From NCBI GenBank assembly GCA_963678675.1, contig OY783197.1, positions 17,367,543 through 17,431,542 on the forward strand: a stretch of 64,000 bases of DNA. The letters are read 5' to 3'. Position 1 is the first letter of the stretch, and every line of letters starts with the position of its first letter. The position numbers and the translations under genes are program-made. This DNA is from Xiphydria camelus. Its lineage: Eukaryota; Arthropoda; Insecta; Hymenoptera; Xiphydriidae. Positions 1-11,210 of the stretch are shown here, in pieces. Below the pieces are notes generated by a model. It was not told the origin of the DNA and ran no database searches. It saw only the letters and a list, made by a program, of their open reading frames with translations.

Positions 1-417
1 AAAATCAATAAAAGAATCCAACTTAACAAATCGGTATCTCGTCAAAACCTTCTGAGAAGGCGACAGAATATAACCCATCTCAATTGGATTTTCAATATTG
101 GCGGTGGACACGAAACGCTCTGAAACCGATCTGAACTTGCTGACGACGCCAACACCCGTGGATGACTACGCATGCGCATCACGCTTCTCCGGTGATTCTA
201 TTGGACGAGGAGACCCACAGAGGTGCTCATGCAAAACTCGCAATTTTGCTATGGGCTTGATGAACTTGCATGATTTTTTTTATTGGCTTAAAAAATAGAG
301 TAAAAAATTACAATTTCAACGGTATATAAACTTATGGTGTTAATATGTCGGATACCTTCACAAATTTGAGTTAAAAATGTAGCGTTTGAAAGAGCCGCGC
401 AAACAGCGAGAAACAAT
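1..417. other. Intergenic, no gene seen
   Basis: AT-rich sequence. The only open frames are short and look random. No conserved protein, RNA gene or inverted repeat was recognised here. Confidence 0.6.
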
Positions 418-608
418 GTGTGACGTCACGCAACAGTAAAAGCGCTATCGGCCAATCATACTGCGTTCTAGGACGGGGCGTAGTTAGGAGCACTCGACAG
501 TCATTGATTAAAATTGAGATTTATGCAATGATCATCGAATGTGTGACGTCACGCAACAGTAAAAGCGTCTAGGCCAATCATACCGCGTTCTAGGTCGGGG
601 CGTGGTTT
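418..608. repeat. Paired CRE/CCAAT direct repeat
   Basis: Two copies of a unit of about 65 bp begin near 418 and 541, a period of about 123 bp. Each holds the palindrome TGACGTCA (the CREB/ATF site), then CGCAACAGTAAAAGCG, then GGCCAATCAT (a CCAAT box), then a GC-rich stretch ending in GGGGCG. Order and spacing are the same in both. This could be a duplicated promoter module or a fragment of a repeat family. No transcript start can be assigned from sequence alone. Confidence 0.6.
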
Positions 609-990
609 AGGCGTTTGAGGCACGATTAATTAATTCTTTTTCTCCAATATAGTTACATATTATTAAAAAATTCAGTGCTCCCTGGTTTTTATAACACGAT
701 AGCTTCGTTCAGTAAAATTTTCAAGGAAAAAAAATTTCATGCAAGTTCCTCATTGAACGCGAACATAGTTACTACAGAAAAATGTAAATTTGCGGCTTTT
801 TACCGCAGGCGCGCCCGCCGGAGGGTTAAAACCAGAGAATGAGGCTTTAATCCGGGTTTATCCAACTCGTTGCAACAGTGAAATTTGAAAGTTAGTTCGA
901 CTTATCTGCAGTCACAACCAATCAAAAAATGCTCGGATTTTGAAGTAAGTGGAGCTTATCTCCCAAATGTCACTGGTGCAAACTGGCCTT
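609..990. other. Intergenic, nothing recognised
   Basis: AT-rich sequence between the paired CRE/CCAAT repeat and the first MITE. No coding exon or repeat structure was seen. Confidence 0.5.
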
Positions 991-1482
991 AAGTGGCCCG
1001 GAGACGGTCAATAATATTGTCAATGGTACTCATTGATGCATCCAATTGATCGTGTAGGAAGCAATTGATGCCATTGTCAATCGATGGACGGAGATTGATA
1101 AGAAGTTTGATTGAAGCACATTGACGGGGACCATTGACGCATCCCAATTGATCGTGTAATCGATTAATTGACAATCGTTCGGGCAGTTGCACCAGACGGC
1201 CACGCGATGACGGATACGCCATCTAATAAAACTTAACTAATAAACGACTCGACTCGCGAGAAATTCACTTCCACTAATAAAACCTAACCAATAAAAGACT
1301 CGACTCGCGAGAAATTCACTGCCACTGATGAAATATTGACGTATTCATTGGATCTCCATCAATCGCAATTGCAATTGAAATCATCAATCTTATTGACAAT
1401 ATTATTGACGGTCTATGTGCTACTCCATTAATCGCAATTGATCAATTTCATTGACAATATTATTGACCGTCTCCGGGCTACT
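991..1482. mobile_element. MITE with 35-bp terminal inverted repeats
   Basis: The left end, starting AAGTGGCCCGGAGACGGTC, is matched by the reverse complement at 1448-1482 with about one mismatch in 35. Inside are several copies of a CAATTGATCG/CATTGACAAT motif in both orientations, and two near-identical short blocks around 1235 and 1290. There is no open frame of transposase size, so it is non-autonomous. The family is unknown. Confidence 0.8.
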
Positions 1483-1488
1483 TTAGAG

Positions 1489-1904
1489 TTAAAGCTCGTA
1501 TTCACGTGGCACTAAAATGTGACTTTTAGTGCCGCAGGTGCCGCGGCACCAAATTCGTGAAAACTGAAAGTTTAATGTCGTGACTTTAATGTCATGGTAT
1601 CAAAACCTGTTTGATTTTAGTGTCGCAGTGTTAAGGGCCGTTCTGAGAGCCTCAACGTGTCGCGAGCGACACTTGGGTAACCAATAAGAATAAAGCCGCT
1701 TCTCCCCACTCTTCTGTCGCTGGCGACACGTCCCAAGTTAAAATTCAAGTTGGACGTGTCGCCAGCGACAGAAGAGTGGGGAGAAGCGGCTTTATTTTTA
1801 TTGGTTACCCAAGTGTCGCTGGCGACACGTTGAAGCTCTGAGAACGACGCTTTATGACGGTGCAAAGTCACGACATTCAATGCCACGTGAAAACGAGCTT
1901 TTAA
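1489..1904. mobile_element. TTAA-flanked foldback MITE upstream of METTL25
   Basis: A nearly complete palindrome about 416 bp long. TTAA lies at both edges (1489-1492 and 1901-1904). The ends read AGCTCGT..TTCACGTGGCA and the inverse. The centre, near 1745, is bounded by long perfect arms that include GTGTCGCTGGCGACACG. TTAA duplication is typical of piggyBac-type transposition. The right edge is 46 bp from the METTL25 start codon, so the element may supply the proximal promoter or 5' UTR. Confidence 0.8.
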
Positions 1905-1950
1905 GCCCGAGTCATGGAGAACTCTCCCTGTGTGCCCCACGCTCGAAAGC

Positions 1951-4633
1951 ATGCGAGTGACTGAAGCTGTGGAAAGCGACGAGGAGTATTTTCTTAAGAG
2001 TTTGGAGCTTTTTCATAGCGCGCAGTGGCTTTACAATGGTCCCGTTACGAAAATTTTACTGGCGGGATATCTTGAAGCGTTACCAAAGGATTGGTCGAGT
2101 GTTTTACAGCGTTTAGAAAATAAAGAGTTTAATGATTTCATTGCAATGAAGCAAATCCAGGTTCGTGGAGAGATGCTCAATCGGTTATTGAATGCACGGA
2201 GAAAAAAAAACGATGGTTACTATTTGGATAGTGATGGTCGCTCTCGAGACAGCAATCATAGAATAGCAGTGGTTGCTGTGAATCCTCACAACAACCCGTC
2301 GTATCCACGAGCAAGTTATTTTCACACAGTAATCATCATCATGGTAACTGTTAAAATGTAAGAAAAGAACTATTGCAACCCGTAACACTCTTTGCTGTAA
2401 ACACACGTTATGACAGAACTGGATGACTACTGCTGTTTCGGTTTAGTAACTATCCCTGCATTGACATCTTCAAACACACCAGCTGATCATCAACAGAATT
2501 AGGGAGACCCCGCTGTATGTATATCAAGCTGGAAGGCGTTAGTCCTGAATAATCAAATTGTTTAGTCGACAGAAAATACTCCTTTGAGTTCATGAGAAAG
2601 GCTTCTAAATTTAGCTTTGTTAAAAAATAGGGGCAGTTCTTGGTTTAAGGTCATAATAGTAACTGATCTGATGTAGCGATAATTATCGACTTTGGAACGG
2701 TACTCAATACTGTGCATTTACAATGAAGCGAACTATATACATAGTGACTGTACTTTTCTCAGACGTTGACCGTTGCGGTTGAATAAGTGGTTATTACAGT
2801 CTTCCCATCACTGTCTCACACAGCGACGATTACCATATGAACACAATTTGCTTGAATCCCAACAGGGACTGTTAATATTCGTTATCAGCTTTCTTACTTG
2901 ATTGAACCATCGTTGTTTAAACAGCAATCATCTTTATATTTTCTTCTCCGTGTGTTTACCAAAGGCTTATTTCTTTGATAATCATCCATACTCGTCGCGT
3001 TTGATTTGATACACACAGGATAGCTCAGATGCGTTGTATTACAGCGATGCACGCTTTACTCTTATCCTGTTATCTGATATCTATTACCCTTAAATACAGT
3101 ATATTTTCAGCTGAATTGGCCGAAAACGCTTAAAGGATTCGTCGAAAAATGCATTCAAGCCGATAGTTTACCGTCGGAAAAATTTTCTTCATTTTCCACA
3201 GACTTACCTAAATCTTTTTTTAACGGATTAACACCCAAGAAACGGCATGAAATCATACATTTGGCACAATTGATACGGAACAAGTGTTCCTCCCTGGCAA
3301 TCGAAACTATCGTCGATATCGGAGCAGGCTTGGTGAGAAATTCAAGATATACAGCGCGAGTTTCATTCTTGTCGATTAGGCTCCTCGCGTTCTTCCAAAC
3401 AGTATAACTGATCGAGCGTCGAACTAATCGCAATCGACGCTTCTCAGTCAGGCGCGGCGTGTTTAAGCGACGAAGATCAAAAGATTCACAGCGTAAGAAC
3501 AATCTCTACGGTAATCACGCCACGTTCTTTCAGGGTTACGTTTCTCAACTCGTACATCATTTATACGGATATAAAGTACTGTGTTTAGAAGCGAATCGCG
3601 AGCACGCGAATGCAGCGAAACGTAGGCAGATACAACATTATCCCGGTTCGAAGGACTACGTCAAGTACGTCCATTGCGAGGTGACGTGCGATTCCGCCGA
3701 AAGAATAGAATCGGCTCTGTACGCAGAATTTAAAGAGAGGCGGGATTTTTGCCTAGTCGGTCTTCACGCGTGCGGCGATCTCAGCGTCGACGCTTTGAAG
3801 ATATTCTCTAAACTTAAAAGGGCGCGACTCGTGATACTAGTTCCCTGCTGTTATCACAAATTGTCCGTAATCGACGATTCAGTCCGAGCTAGCGGTGAGG
3901 AAACTTTCAACAACTTTCCCATGTCGAATACTCTGCGTAGAGTCGTCGATGTCTCGTGCTACAATATCGGTCTATTTTTGACGCGACCGTTTTTGCGTTT
4001 GGCGTGCCAAGAACCGGCCGAACGATGGCACGATGCGACGGAAGATTCTCATCGCCAACACTCCTTCTATATGCTTGCCAGAGCTGTCCTTCAATTATAC
4101 GCCGAACGAAGTAAGAACACCCGCGTTGCACGAAGGCCGCGCGTAAGCGAAATAAGAGAAAGAACAAATTTCCCCTTTCCAGACAATCTGATCCTACGTA
4201 AACGGGCGCGCAAAGGAACCAGAAAGTCTCAGTGTCAAAATTTCGAAACTTACCTCGAGGACTCGTTACGACGATACAACTTCGAGTGTAATAGCGGAAG
4301 AGGTACGTTGTCAGCTCGGTTAGAACACTTTCGACTCGCTCGATTTGTATTGATTTGACGATATGATTTTTACCCCGTTAAGACAAACGATCGTTAACGG
4401 ATGATGAACTCCGAAACGGAATTGCACAATTATGGGAAGAAAACTCGGAGAAACTGAGAGCAGTCAAAGTGTACGCGGGCTTGCAATTGTTGCTGCAAAG
4501 TCCGGCAGAATCGTTGATTTTAAGCGATCGACTGTGCTGGCTCAAAGAACGTGGACTTGAGGCACAAGTTATTTCAGTTGCGAGTAAACTGTTATCTCCC
4601 CGATCTCATGCTATCGTTTCTATGAAGAAATAA
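1951..4633 (+). CDS. Mettl25: METTL25-like methyltransferase, four exons
   Basis: Exons: 1951-2160, 3111-3332, 3534-4302 and 4383-4633, about 483 residues. All junctions are GT-AG and the phases agree. The second junction rebuilds the SAM-binding loop, DIGAGLGYVSQL. Exon 3 continues with LEANREHANAAKRRQ, then VGLHACGDLS and PCCYHKL, which are hallmarks of the METTL25/RRNAD1 (Methyltransf_32) family. The C-terminus, ESLILSDRLCWLKERG followed by SPRSHAIVSMKK, is closer to METTL25 than to METTL25B. The family is predicted to be SAM-dependent, and the substrate cannot be deduced here. The ATG at 1951 is the first in frame; the frame stays open upstream but without an ATG. The donor after exon 1 (GTTCGT) is weak, so the exon 1-2 junction is the least certain. 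Its 3' end converges with MED8, 176 bp apart. Confidence 0.88.
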
Positions 4634-4809
4634 ATCTACCACGCTTAGCAAACCGTCGAATTTATATACATATATTTAGATTCGTTCAATAATCTTCTCT
4701 CGATCAGCAATGCGTACATCGAGAATCCATCGTATCCTGAGGTTTTCGCGGAATCAGTCGTCTGCGAAAGGGAGCCGAAAACAATTTACTCTTCAGAGAT
4801 GTAGTGTCT

Positions 4810-6682
4810 TTACCTCCCGTAAGGATGAACCTGAGAAGCCGCCTTGATATTCGTTTTAATCGTACTCGGAGCTTTTCCCATTTGTCCCACTACCGAAAAG
4901 AGCGTTCAATTAATAAGACAAGTCTATCTTTCCCGCGACGAGAAAAATCGAAGACTCGCACGGGTCGACTTTACGTTTAAAAAATGGAATGTAACTCGAT
5001 ACATATCAAGAGAGAAACATAGACAGAGAAAGAAAGAGAATAATATGGCTTACTCTGTGGATTTCCCAAGGAACCAGGACCAGACCCTTGTTGACCTCCG
5101 GGTCTGCCTACCATCATTCCACTAGGAACAGGACTGACGCCAGATTGTACCATTTGAACGGTATCAGACTGTCAAAGAAGATTCGTTAAATATCTCGCTC
5201 CCCTTTATTCGCGTTGAGTTGGTGGCGAATACCGTTCACATCGAAAGAGCTGAACGAGGAAAGAAAGCACTGCTTTGTGCCTTCTCACGCGATTTACCTT
5301 TAATCCCTTTCCCATGCCCACAGCAGCGACGAGGGCGTGCGTGTCAGCGGCACTACTCGTTTGAGCTTGTGTAGTCCTAGAACCTGCCTCACTTTCCCAG
5401 TCCTCGCGAGCTTTATTCGCAATGTCCCAGACATGATTAATTACCTTTGTATATTGCGTCGCTTGTTTCTGCAACGCGTCGAAAAGCGTATACATGACTC
5501 GTCTAAAGCAAAATGTGCGTTCCACTCGCCAACTGGACCGATGGAATCGCGTGGTTGCAATTGCCGGAGCGACACGTGTGAAATATCTCTCGCATTGCAA
5601 TTTCGGAGTAAACAAAAATTACACTTCTGACGATACGTCAACTGCAAAAGTACAGCGAAAGAAACTCCCGACTTGATGTCTCTTAAAATGTGGTCACACT
5701 TGCATTCCCGATCAAATTGCTTGAAATCGAGTCACGAAAACAAGAGTACATTAACCAACGTTGTACGAAAAATGGTTTAATCAGTTTAGAACTATCGACG
5801 CGAATATCTGCTTCTCTTACTTTATCAGAACTAGGTATAAAAGATTGCCTATATTTCGGTCCAAAGCGAATGGAACATACGTTGGCCAAAGCTAACCGGC
5901 TTGGTCGCTTACATCGCCATCCTATAGTCGTCGTATAGCGTTGCACGATAACAGAGAAATAAAATACCTTGAATTACCCGCTATGCTTTGATCTCTGTCT
6001 TGAAGAGAGATTGATACAAGGACCGACACGCATTATACAAGCAAGCTCGATCGAGACTTTAACTCGTCGAAGAAAGAATACTTTGCGCCACGCTCGTCGC
6101 AATTCTGACCGTGTAGCAAATCTGCGCAAAGCACGCGATCGGCAGAGTTCTTTCGATTAATGTCGACAGGATTGACGAGTAGCTTACGTGCGACGCGTCG
6201 TAACTCAAATTGGCAGCCTTATTCTCAAGCTGTATCATCTTTTGTTCAGCCAGAGGTTCCGGTTTAGTTCGTAGATAATCAGGTACCAAATCGTGAGCAA
6301 ACGTCGAAATTCTTCCTTCCGACATGCGAAGAAGGTCTTCGTCCTTCTCCGGGCTCAAAAGTAATGGTAGAACGGTTAGATTTCTCAAGTTGGGGGTTTT
6401 ATCATGTCCGAGTTGCTTTGATAAGCTCGTAAGCTAAAATTACGAAGAAATACACGGTACTTGTGGGCGTAGAACACTTGGAACCAGTTTCAACAGCTTA
6501 AATACCTACAGACTTACATGACCAGATATGAGAGCAAAATTGTCAAGAAAATTTGGCCAATTCAACTTTTCATATTCATGTTCCAACTTGAAGAGCATGG
6601 ATGCTATGGTACTCTTCAAATCGTTAACTCGCATAATTATAGCTTCCAGAGCAGAATCCAATTGTTTTTCCTCCCTCTGCAT
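4810..6682 (-). CDS. MED8: Mediator complex subunit 8, five exons
   Basis: Exons on the minus strand: 6682-6518, 6433-6188, 5468-5298, 5168-5054 and 4889-4810, about 258 residues. All junctions are GT-AG with agreeing phases. The protein starts MQREEKQLDSALEAIIMRVN, continues NWPNFLDNFALISGH, then NLRNLTVLPLLLSPEKDEDL and FAHDLVPDYLRTKPEP, and ends KAASQVHPYGR. These are the conserved blocks of metazoan MED8 at the normal length. MED8 is a head-module subunit of Mediator, which links transcription factors to RNA polymerase II in the nucleus. The start codon faces DOLPP1 across 314 bp. The 719-bp second intron contains a possible gene on the other strand. Confidence 0.95.
5494..5938 (+). CDS. 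Putative small gene nested in a MED8 intron
   Basis: Two adjacent frames look coding and lie on the strand opposite MED8. Frame one runs from the ATG at 5494 (MTRLKQNVRSTRQLDRWNRV) to a stop at 5676. Frame two is open from 5687 to the stop at 5938 and ends MEHTLAKANRLGRLHRHPIV plus VV. They can be joined in frame by removing 5650-5731 (GTACAG..ATCGAG), giving about 121 residues; a frameshift is the other possibility. A polyadenylation signal, AATAAA, follows at 5958-5963. The protein is basic, and I do not recognise the family. Evidence is codon-like composition, placement inside the intron and the poly(A) signal. The splice acceptor is not pyrimidine-rich. Confidence 0.4.
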
Positions 6683-6996
6683 TTTACCTTATTTTCTCAC
6701 AAGTACCATCAATAATCTCAGCGCATTATCGTTCCTATGAACATACAGCGTCTAAGAAAGCTAAAAAATACTGCCATGTGTGTGTCCCCAGGTGGGCACT
6801 TGAGCGCCACCACAATTCGATATCACGGAACGCAGAAATAAAGCTGGGTCTACAATAAAACGCAGATTGTCCCATCTTTCGTGCAGCGCACGATATGTTT
6901 CATGGTTGAAAGTGAAATGTGAAGCGGAAAGTGCACCGAAAAAAAATGCGTACATGTGTGTGTGTGCATGTCGCTTTAACAATTTATTTTTTCAAC
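6683..6996. promoter_or_regulatory. Likely shared MED8/DOLPP1 promoter
   Basis: This 314-bp gap separates the divergent start codons of MED8 (-) and DOLPP1 (+). No coding exon fits here. A bidirectional promoter is inferred from the head-to-head layout. No TATA box is obvious. A TG/CA-rich stretch (about 6944-6970) precedes DOLPP1. Confidence 0.5.
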
Positions 6997-8524
6997 ATGG
7001 CATCGCTCGAAGAAGAGTCATTTCATGAGATCAAATCGCATTTCGTGCATGCTACAGATAAATTAGAATGGATTCCACTGTCTTTAACATTAGTGGAATA
7101 TCCGCACGGTGAGTTCAGGAAATCACTCGACATAAACAGAGAACAAATCGGCGGCTGTTGTCATTTTTATGATCTGCATGTGCAACTTGTTAACCGGTAC
7201 GAAAGTATTGCTGTTAAAGCGCTTCTCATTTTACAGTGCAAAATTGAAACAGCTGTCGATTAAAAATATTGCCACTTCATGTGCGCGCGCGCGCGTAATA
7301 TTTTTGAACATCATTTCTATGAAATATTGTGGAATAGTTCTGGAGCGGGAAGATGTTAAATTAATTTGCTACAATTAAGAAAATCTTATTTTACAGGTGA
7401 TTTAATGGGGAAACTCTTAGCCTTAATAAGTTTAACACCATTTGCGATCATTGCTGGTTTTGTAACACTGGTACTCTTCAGAAGAGATTTGCATACCGTA
7501 AGTTCTCCTTGCTACCCCTGTCTTTCACTCAGGATAGTAATAGCTGGTTTCTCAATATTTATCTTACCGACTAATGAAGGCTCAGTGGGACCAGTATTAA
7601 TCACACAGTTCCTCTGAGTGCAATTGACAATTGGGTGGGGTAGGAAGAATATGAAAATCGGTCAATTTAGGTCCCATCGATAAAATAAGTACTGACGAAT
7701 TAGACCGCATCGACTATTACTATCCTGAGCGAACGTCCTTGTATATCTATTTTCTGTATGTCCAGCTGTCCATTTTGATTTTTTGGAGCAGATTTCATTT
7801 TTCGGTGGGATTTTCATCAACGAGATAGTCAACTTTCTACTCAAACATACAATCTGTGAAGCCAGACCCTCGAGACGAGGTGTAACCTTTACCGAATATG
7901 GAATGCCATCCGCACATTCACAGTTCATGTGGTTCTTCGCCACGTATGCGACTTTATTTGTGTGCATTAGGTGCTTATATTTTCAGCATCGTCTCTTGTT
8001 TTAAAACGTGTTTCAATTCAATTCAAGCGCAGATTAAGTACATATTTAACCGGTACGGTATTTATTTACAGATTACATCACAATAATAACAGTACAATAT
8101 CGGAAAGGTTTTGGAGAATAATCATTATAGCCGGATGTGTGACGCTAGCTGCTTTGGTGGCTTACAGCAGAATATATCTGCAGTATCATTCGGTGGCACA
8201 AGTTCTGTGCGGCGCGATCGTGGGAGTCGTAATGGGGATTCTTTGGTTCGCAGTCGCGCATTTCATATTAACGCCGTTCTTTCCTGTCGTCGTCTCATGG
8301 TGAGATCGCGAATTCTCAAGTTTATTTTTCGCTATCCCTTTTTTCGTTAAGGAATAATTGCAAATGTGATTATAAATACGGCGTTCTTTTTCAGGCGAAC
8401 GTCCGAGTATTTACTTCTGCGCGACACCACACTAATTCCAAATGTATTATGGTTCGAATATACTAATATCCGGGCAGAGGCGAGGGCACGATCTCGGAAG
8501 CTCGTATCGATGAAGTCCCAGTGA
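6997..8524 (+). CDS. DOLPP1: Dolichyldiphosphatase 1, five exons
   Basis: Exons: 6997-7108, 7397-7497, 7792-7970, 8072-8299 and 8395-8524, about 249 residues. All junctions are GT-AG with agreeing phases. The protein opens with [20 protein letters not shown]. The three PAP2 phosphatase motifs are present: KHTICEARP, then [14 protein letters not shown], then [16 protein letters not shown]. It ends [25 protein letters not shown]1 is a multispanning ER enzyme that hydrolyses dolichyl diphosphate so that the carrier can be reused for N-glycan assembly. Length and motifs are normal for the family. Exon 4 reads through its donor to an in-frame TGA, so intron retention would truncate the last 43 residues. 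It is divergent from MED8. Confidence 0.96.
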
Positions 8525-11210
8525 CGACTGATGGTCGGCCAGTGGACCGACAGTAAATAGGCAACAATTAGCGTTCTCGTTTAAGAAAAAACTGAAGAAC
8601 TCGCGCTAACAAGATTTATGTACCGTGACATCTCGGTAAGTCGGCTTCACTCTCATCTTACGAGAATTCTGCAGAATCGTATGTCTGAAGAACGGTCAGG
8701 TCGATTGCATAAAAAACCCTTGCGTAACGAAGCGAAGCATTGTACGGGCGTCGAGCATCGCCGAGATGCGTAATTTTTCGACGCTCGGCTACCCCTTCGG
8801 GAAGAAATGAGAAACAGTCCATTTCCTCTTTTTCGGTGTAAATACAAAAATTACCGCATCGTCGATTGTGCAACGTCGTTCAAACGAGGAGCTACGAATA
8901 GTTCCAATAAGTGACAATTAGTCTTGGCCTTAAGCGGATTACACGAAAGAACGTCAATAACTATAATAGAGACTTTTTTTATTTAATATTTTTACAGTCC
9001 TGCGCGATAAGGCTGACTTCTAGAACTTAGGCTACGTATGTAGGATAAGGCGATACACCCGTTAGCGTTTGACGGGAGGATCGAGCAACCGGGTAAGCTA
9101 ATTTTAAATGATATTAAACAGTCGGATATACATCTCCGGTTTCAATAAGAGAGAAAGACACTGCAATCTGCGGCTTTTCACAATGCGCGATCCCCAAGGC
9201 GCGAGTGACAGAGGATCGTCGTAGTTTTTAGCACTTTTTACAGCGGCTCGTTAATACGTCTTTACTACAGATGTCATACAGAGAGTACATTGATATTAAA
9301 GTCTTATTTTTTTAAGTATATAAGGTCCACTTTTATCGGGTCTGTCATTTTCTAAGTGTAGAGTAAATTTACTGGAAATTTATACGAAAGGATTTATATA
9401 CGAATTTTTACATTTTGTATACACGCGCAAAGTCTTTGGATTATGACGCTGATCTTTTCAGTTCGCAAGTACAATTTTCATCGGACTATATTTCGCACAG
9501 TGAAATTTTAATGAAAGCTCGACAGTTTTCGTCATTCTCACTCGACTTCTCAAGTTAGATTCGATATCGAAAAGGACAATTTGGATTTTCAAGTAGGCTT
9601 CACCTTTCCATTCATTCAGTCCTTCTTTTCTTTTTCATAATATGATGATCGGTCGCTTAGCAGTTGTCTTGAAGAAGTGTTTGATTTATATACCGATAAG
9701 GTACATGTATATTTTTTTATCTAGAAATATCAATGTATATCGTTGTAAAAGATTCTTCTCACCGAGAGTTCATAGGTACCTATTGCGTCGAGATAGTCTT
9801 TGTTGGTAATCGAGAAGATGACTGACGATCGATCGACGGAGATCCGCGTAAAAAAACGTACTGAATAGACTATAACGATAGACTGTTTAACACTTTAGTC
9901 CAAAAACAGGCATTTCTTAATGATATTTCGAGACGGTCGATACGACCAACTTGAATCATTTTTCCAGCAGAGATCTGTACTTTTTATATGTAACCAGAAG
10001 CCCGTTAAACTTTTATTAACATCATCGCATCTCGCATCTTCTTATTGTACGAGGTCGTATCCATTCTCTAATAGTGATTTGTAGTAGAAATATTCAACGG
10101 CAATTGGAGAATTGTCAAATCGAGTCGGAAAATTCCATACGTAATAGAAATATGGAACGTAATGTAAATATCGATCGGTACCAGAGAAAAGCACGTTTCT
10201 TTTAATTGTCATTGAGAAACGTGACTCGTTGCTATGCGAGAAAACATCGTAAGTCCTTATTGTCATCGGTGTGACTTACAACTTTTTCTTGCATAGCAAC
10301 GAGTTTCGATGTTCTATGAACAGTGAATGATAGTGAAAAGATACGTGATTTTTTCTAGTAACGGTCGATATAAGCTCATTCTCGACGATATGTAATTATT
10401 AATTTAAAATAGGTAACAGAGACGCACAATTTTACGAACTCCAAGAGTTTGTTATGTAATAAGAGAATTTATCATTAGAGAAAGTTGAGACGTACGAAAT
10501 TGGTCGGCGATAAAGTACGTCGTGGCGAATGTGAATCTAAATGTTAATAGTTAAATGGAGTTTTATATACGGTGTAGAAATAAAGATACGTGGGCGGGAA
10601 AATCTGAGTGCGCGACACACGGCGCACTTATCCGACTTCCGCCTTCTTTTTGCTTTAACGTCTTTGATTTTACAAAAACTCACGCCTTCATTGAGGCAGG
10701 GGATAGATTTTTTTTTCTTGTTAAACATTGAATTCGAAGAACGGAATCCGGATAGGTGCGAGAAAGCTTTGTAAATAAAACACCGATTGCATCTTCTCCG
10801 AAATTAAATCCTTTATTCCAATTAATAATAATAATAATAATTTTATAATACTTTGTTCGTGCAACCTTAGCCACAGGTGCCACATGACTATTATGAATTC
10901 TTTGGATCCTTAACAATGGTTCAAGCAAGAATTCAATATGCTTTTTCATATCACTATTGTAAAGTAGTTATCAAGACCCAAATGCTAAACGCCGATGAGC
11001 CTTTTATACCTTCAGTTCTTTGCTTGTTATAAAAATATCATCAGTTTAGTTTCTCGCTATCACACAGACGTACGAGTTTCAAATTCTAAAGCTTTACATC
11101 CTCTCTTTGCAAAATCTCGTCGCCTGTCTCGCCGATTAGCCATACGTCAAATGCTTGATCGATAATCAGTTAATCAAAGTTTCGGTACAATTAAACGTAG
11201 GGTACGTAGC
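8525..11210. other. Intergenic between DOLPP1 and the SINA-like gene
   Basis: This should hold the 3' UTRs of two convergent genes. No conserved coding exon was seen. It contains one inverted repeat near 10.25 kb, listed separately, and an (AAT)n microsatellite at about 10822-10841. Confidence 0.5.
10205..10312. repeat. Imperfect hairpin
   Basis: The block GCATAGCAACGAGT near 10295 is the inverse of ACTCGTTGCTATGC near 10222. Pairing extends to about 40 bp per arm, with GTAAGTCC and GGTGTGACTTAC around the loop. It may be the remnant of a small inverted-repeat element. Confidence 0.5.

Noticed and set aside
1930..1950. METTL25 start seven codons upstream
   Set aside because: That position is GTG, not ATG. 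The first in-frame ATG is at 1951.
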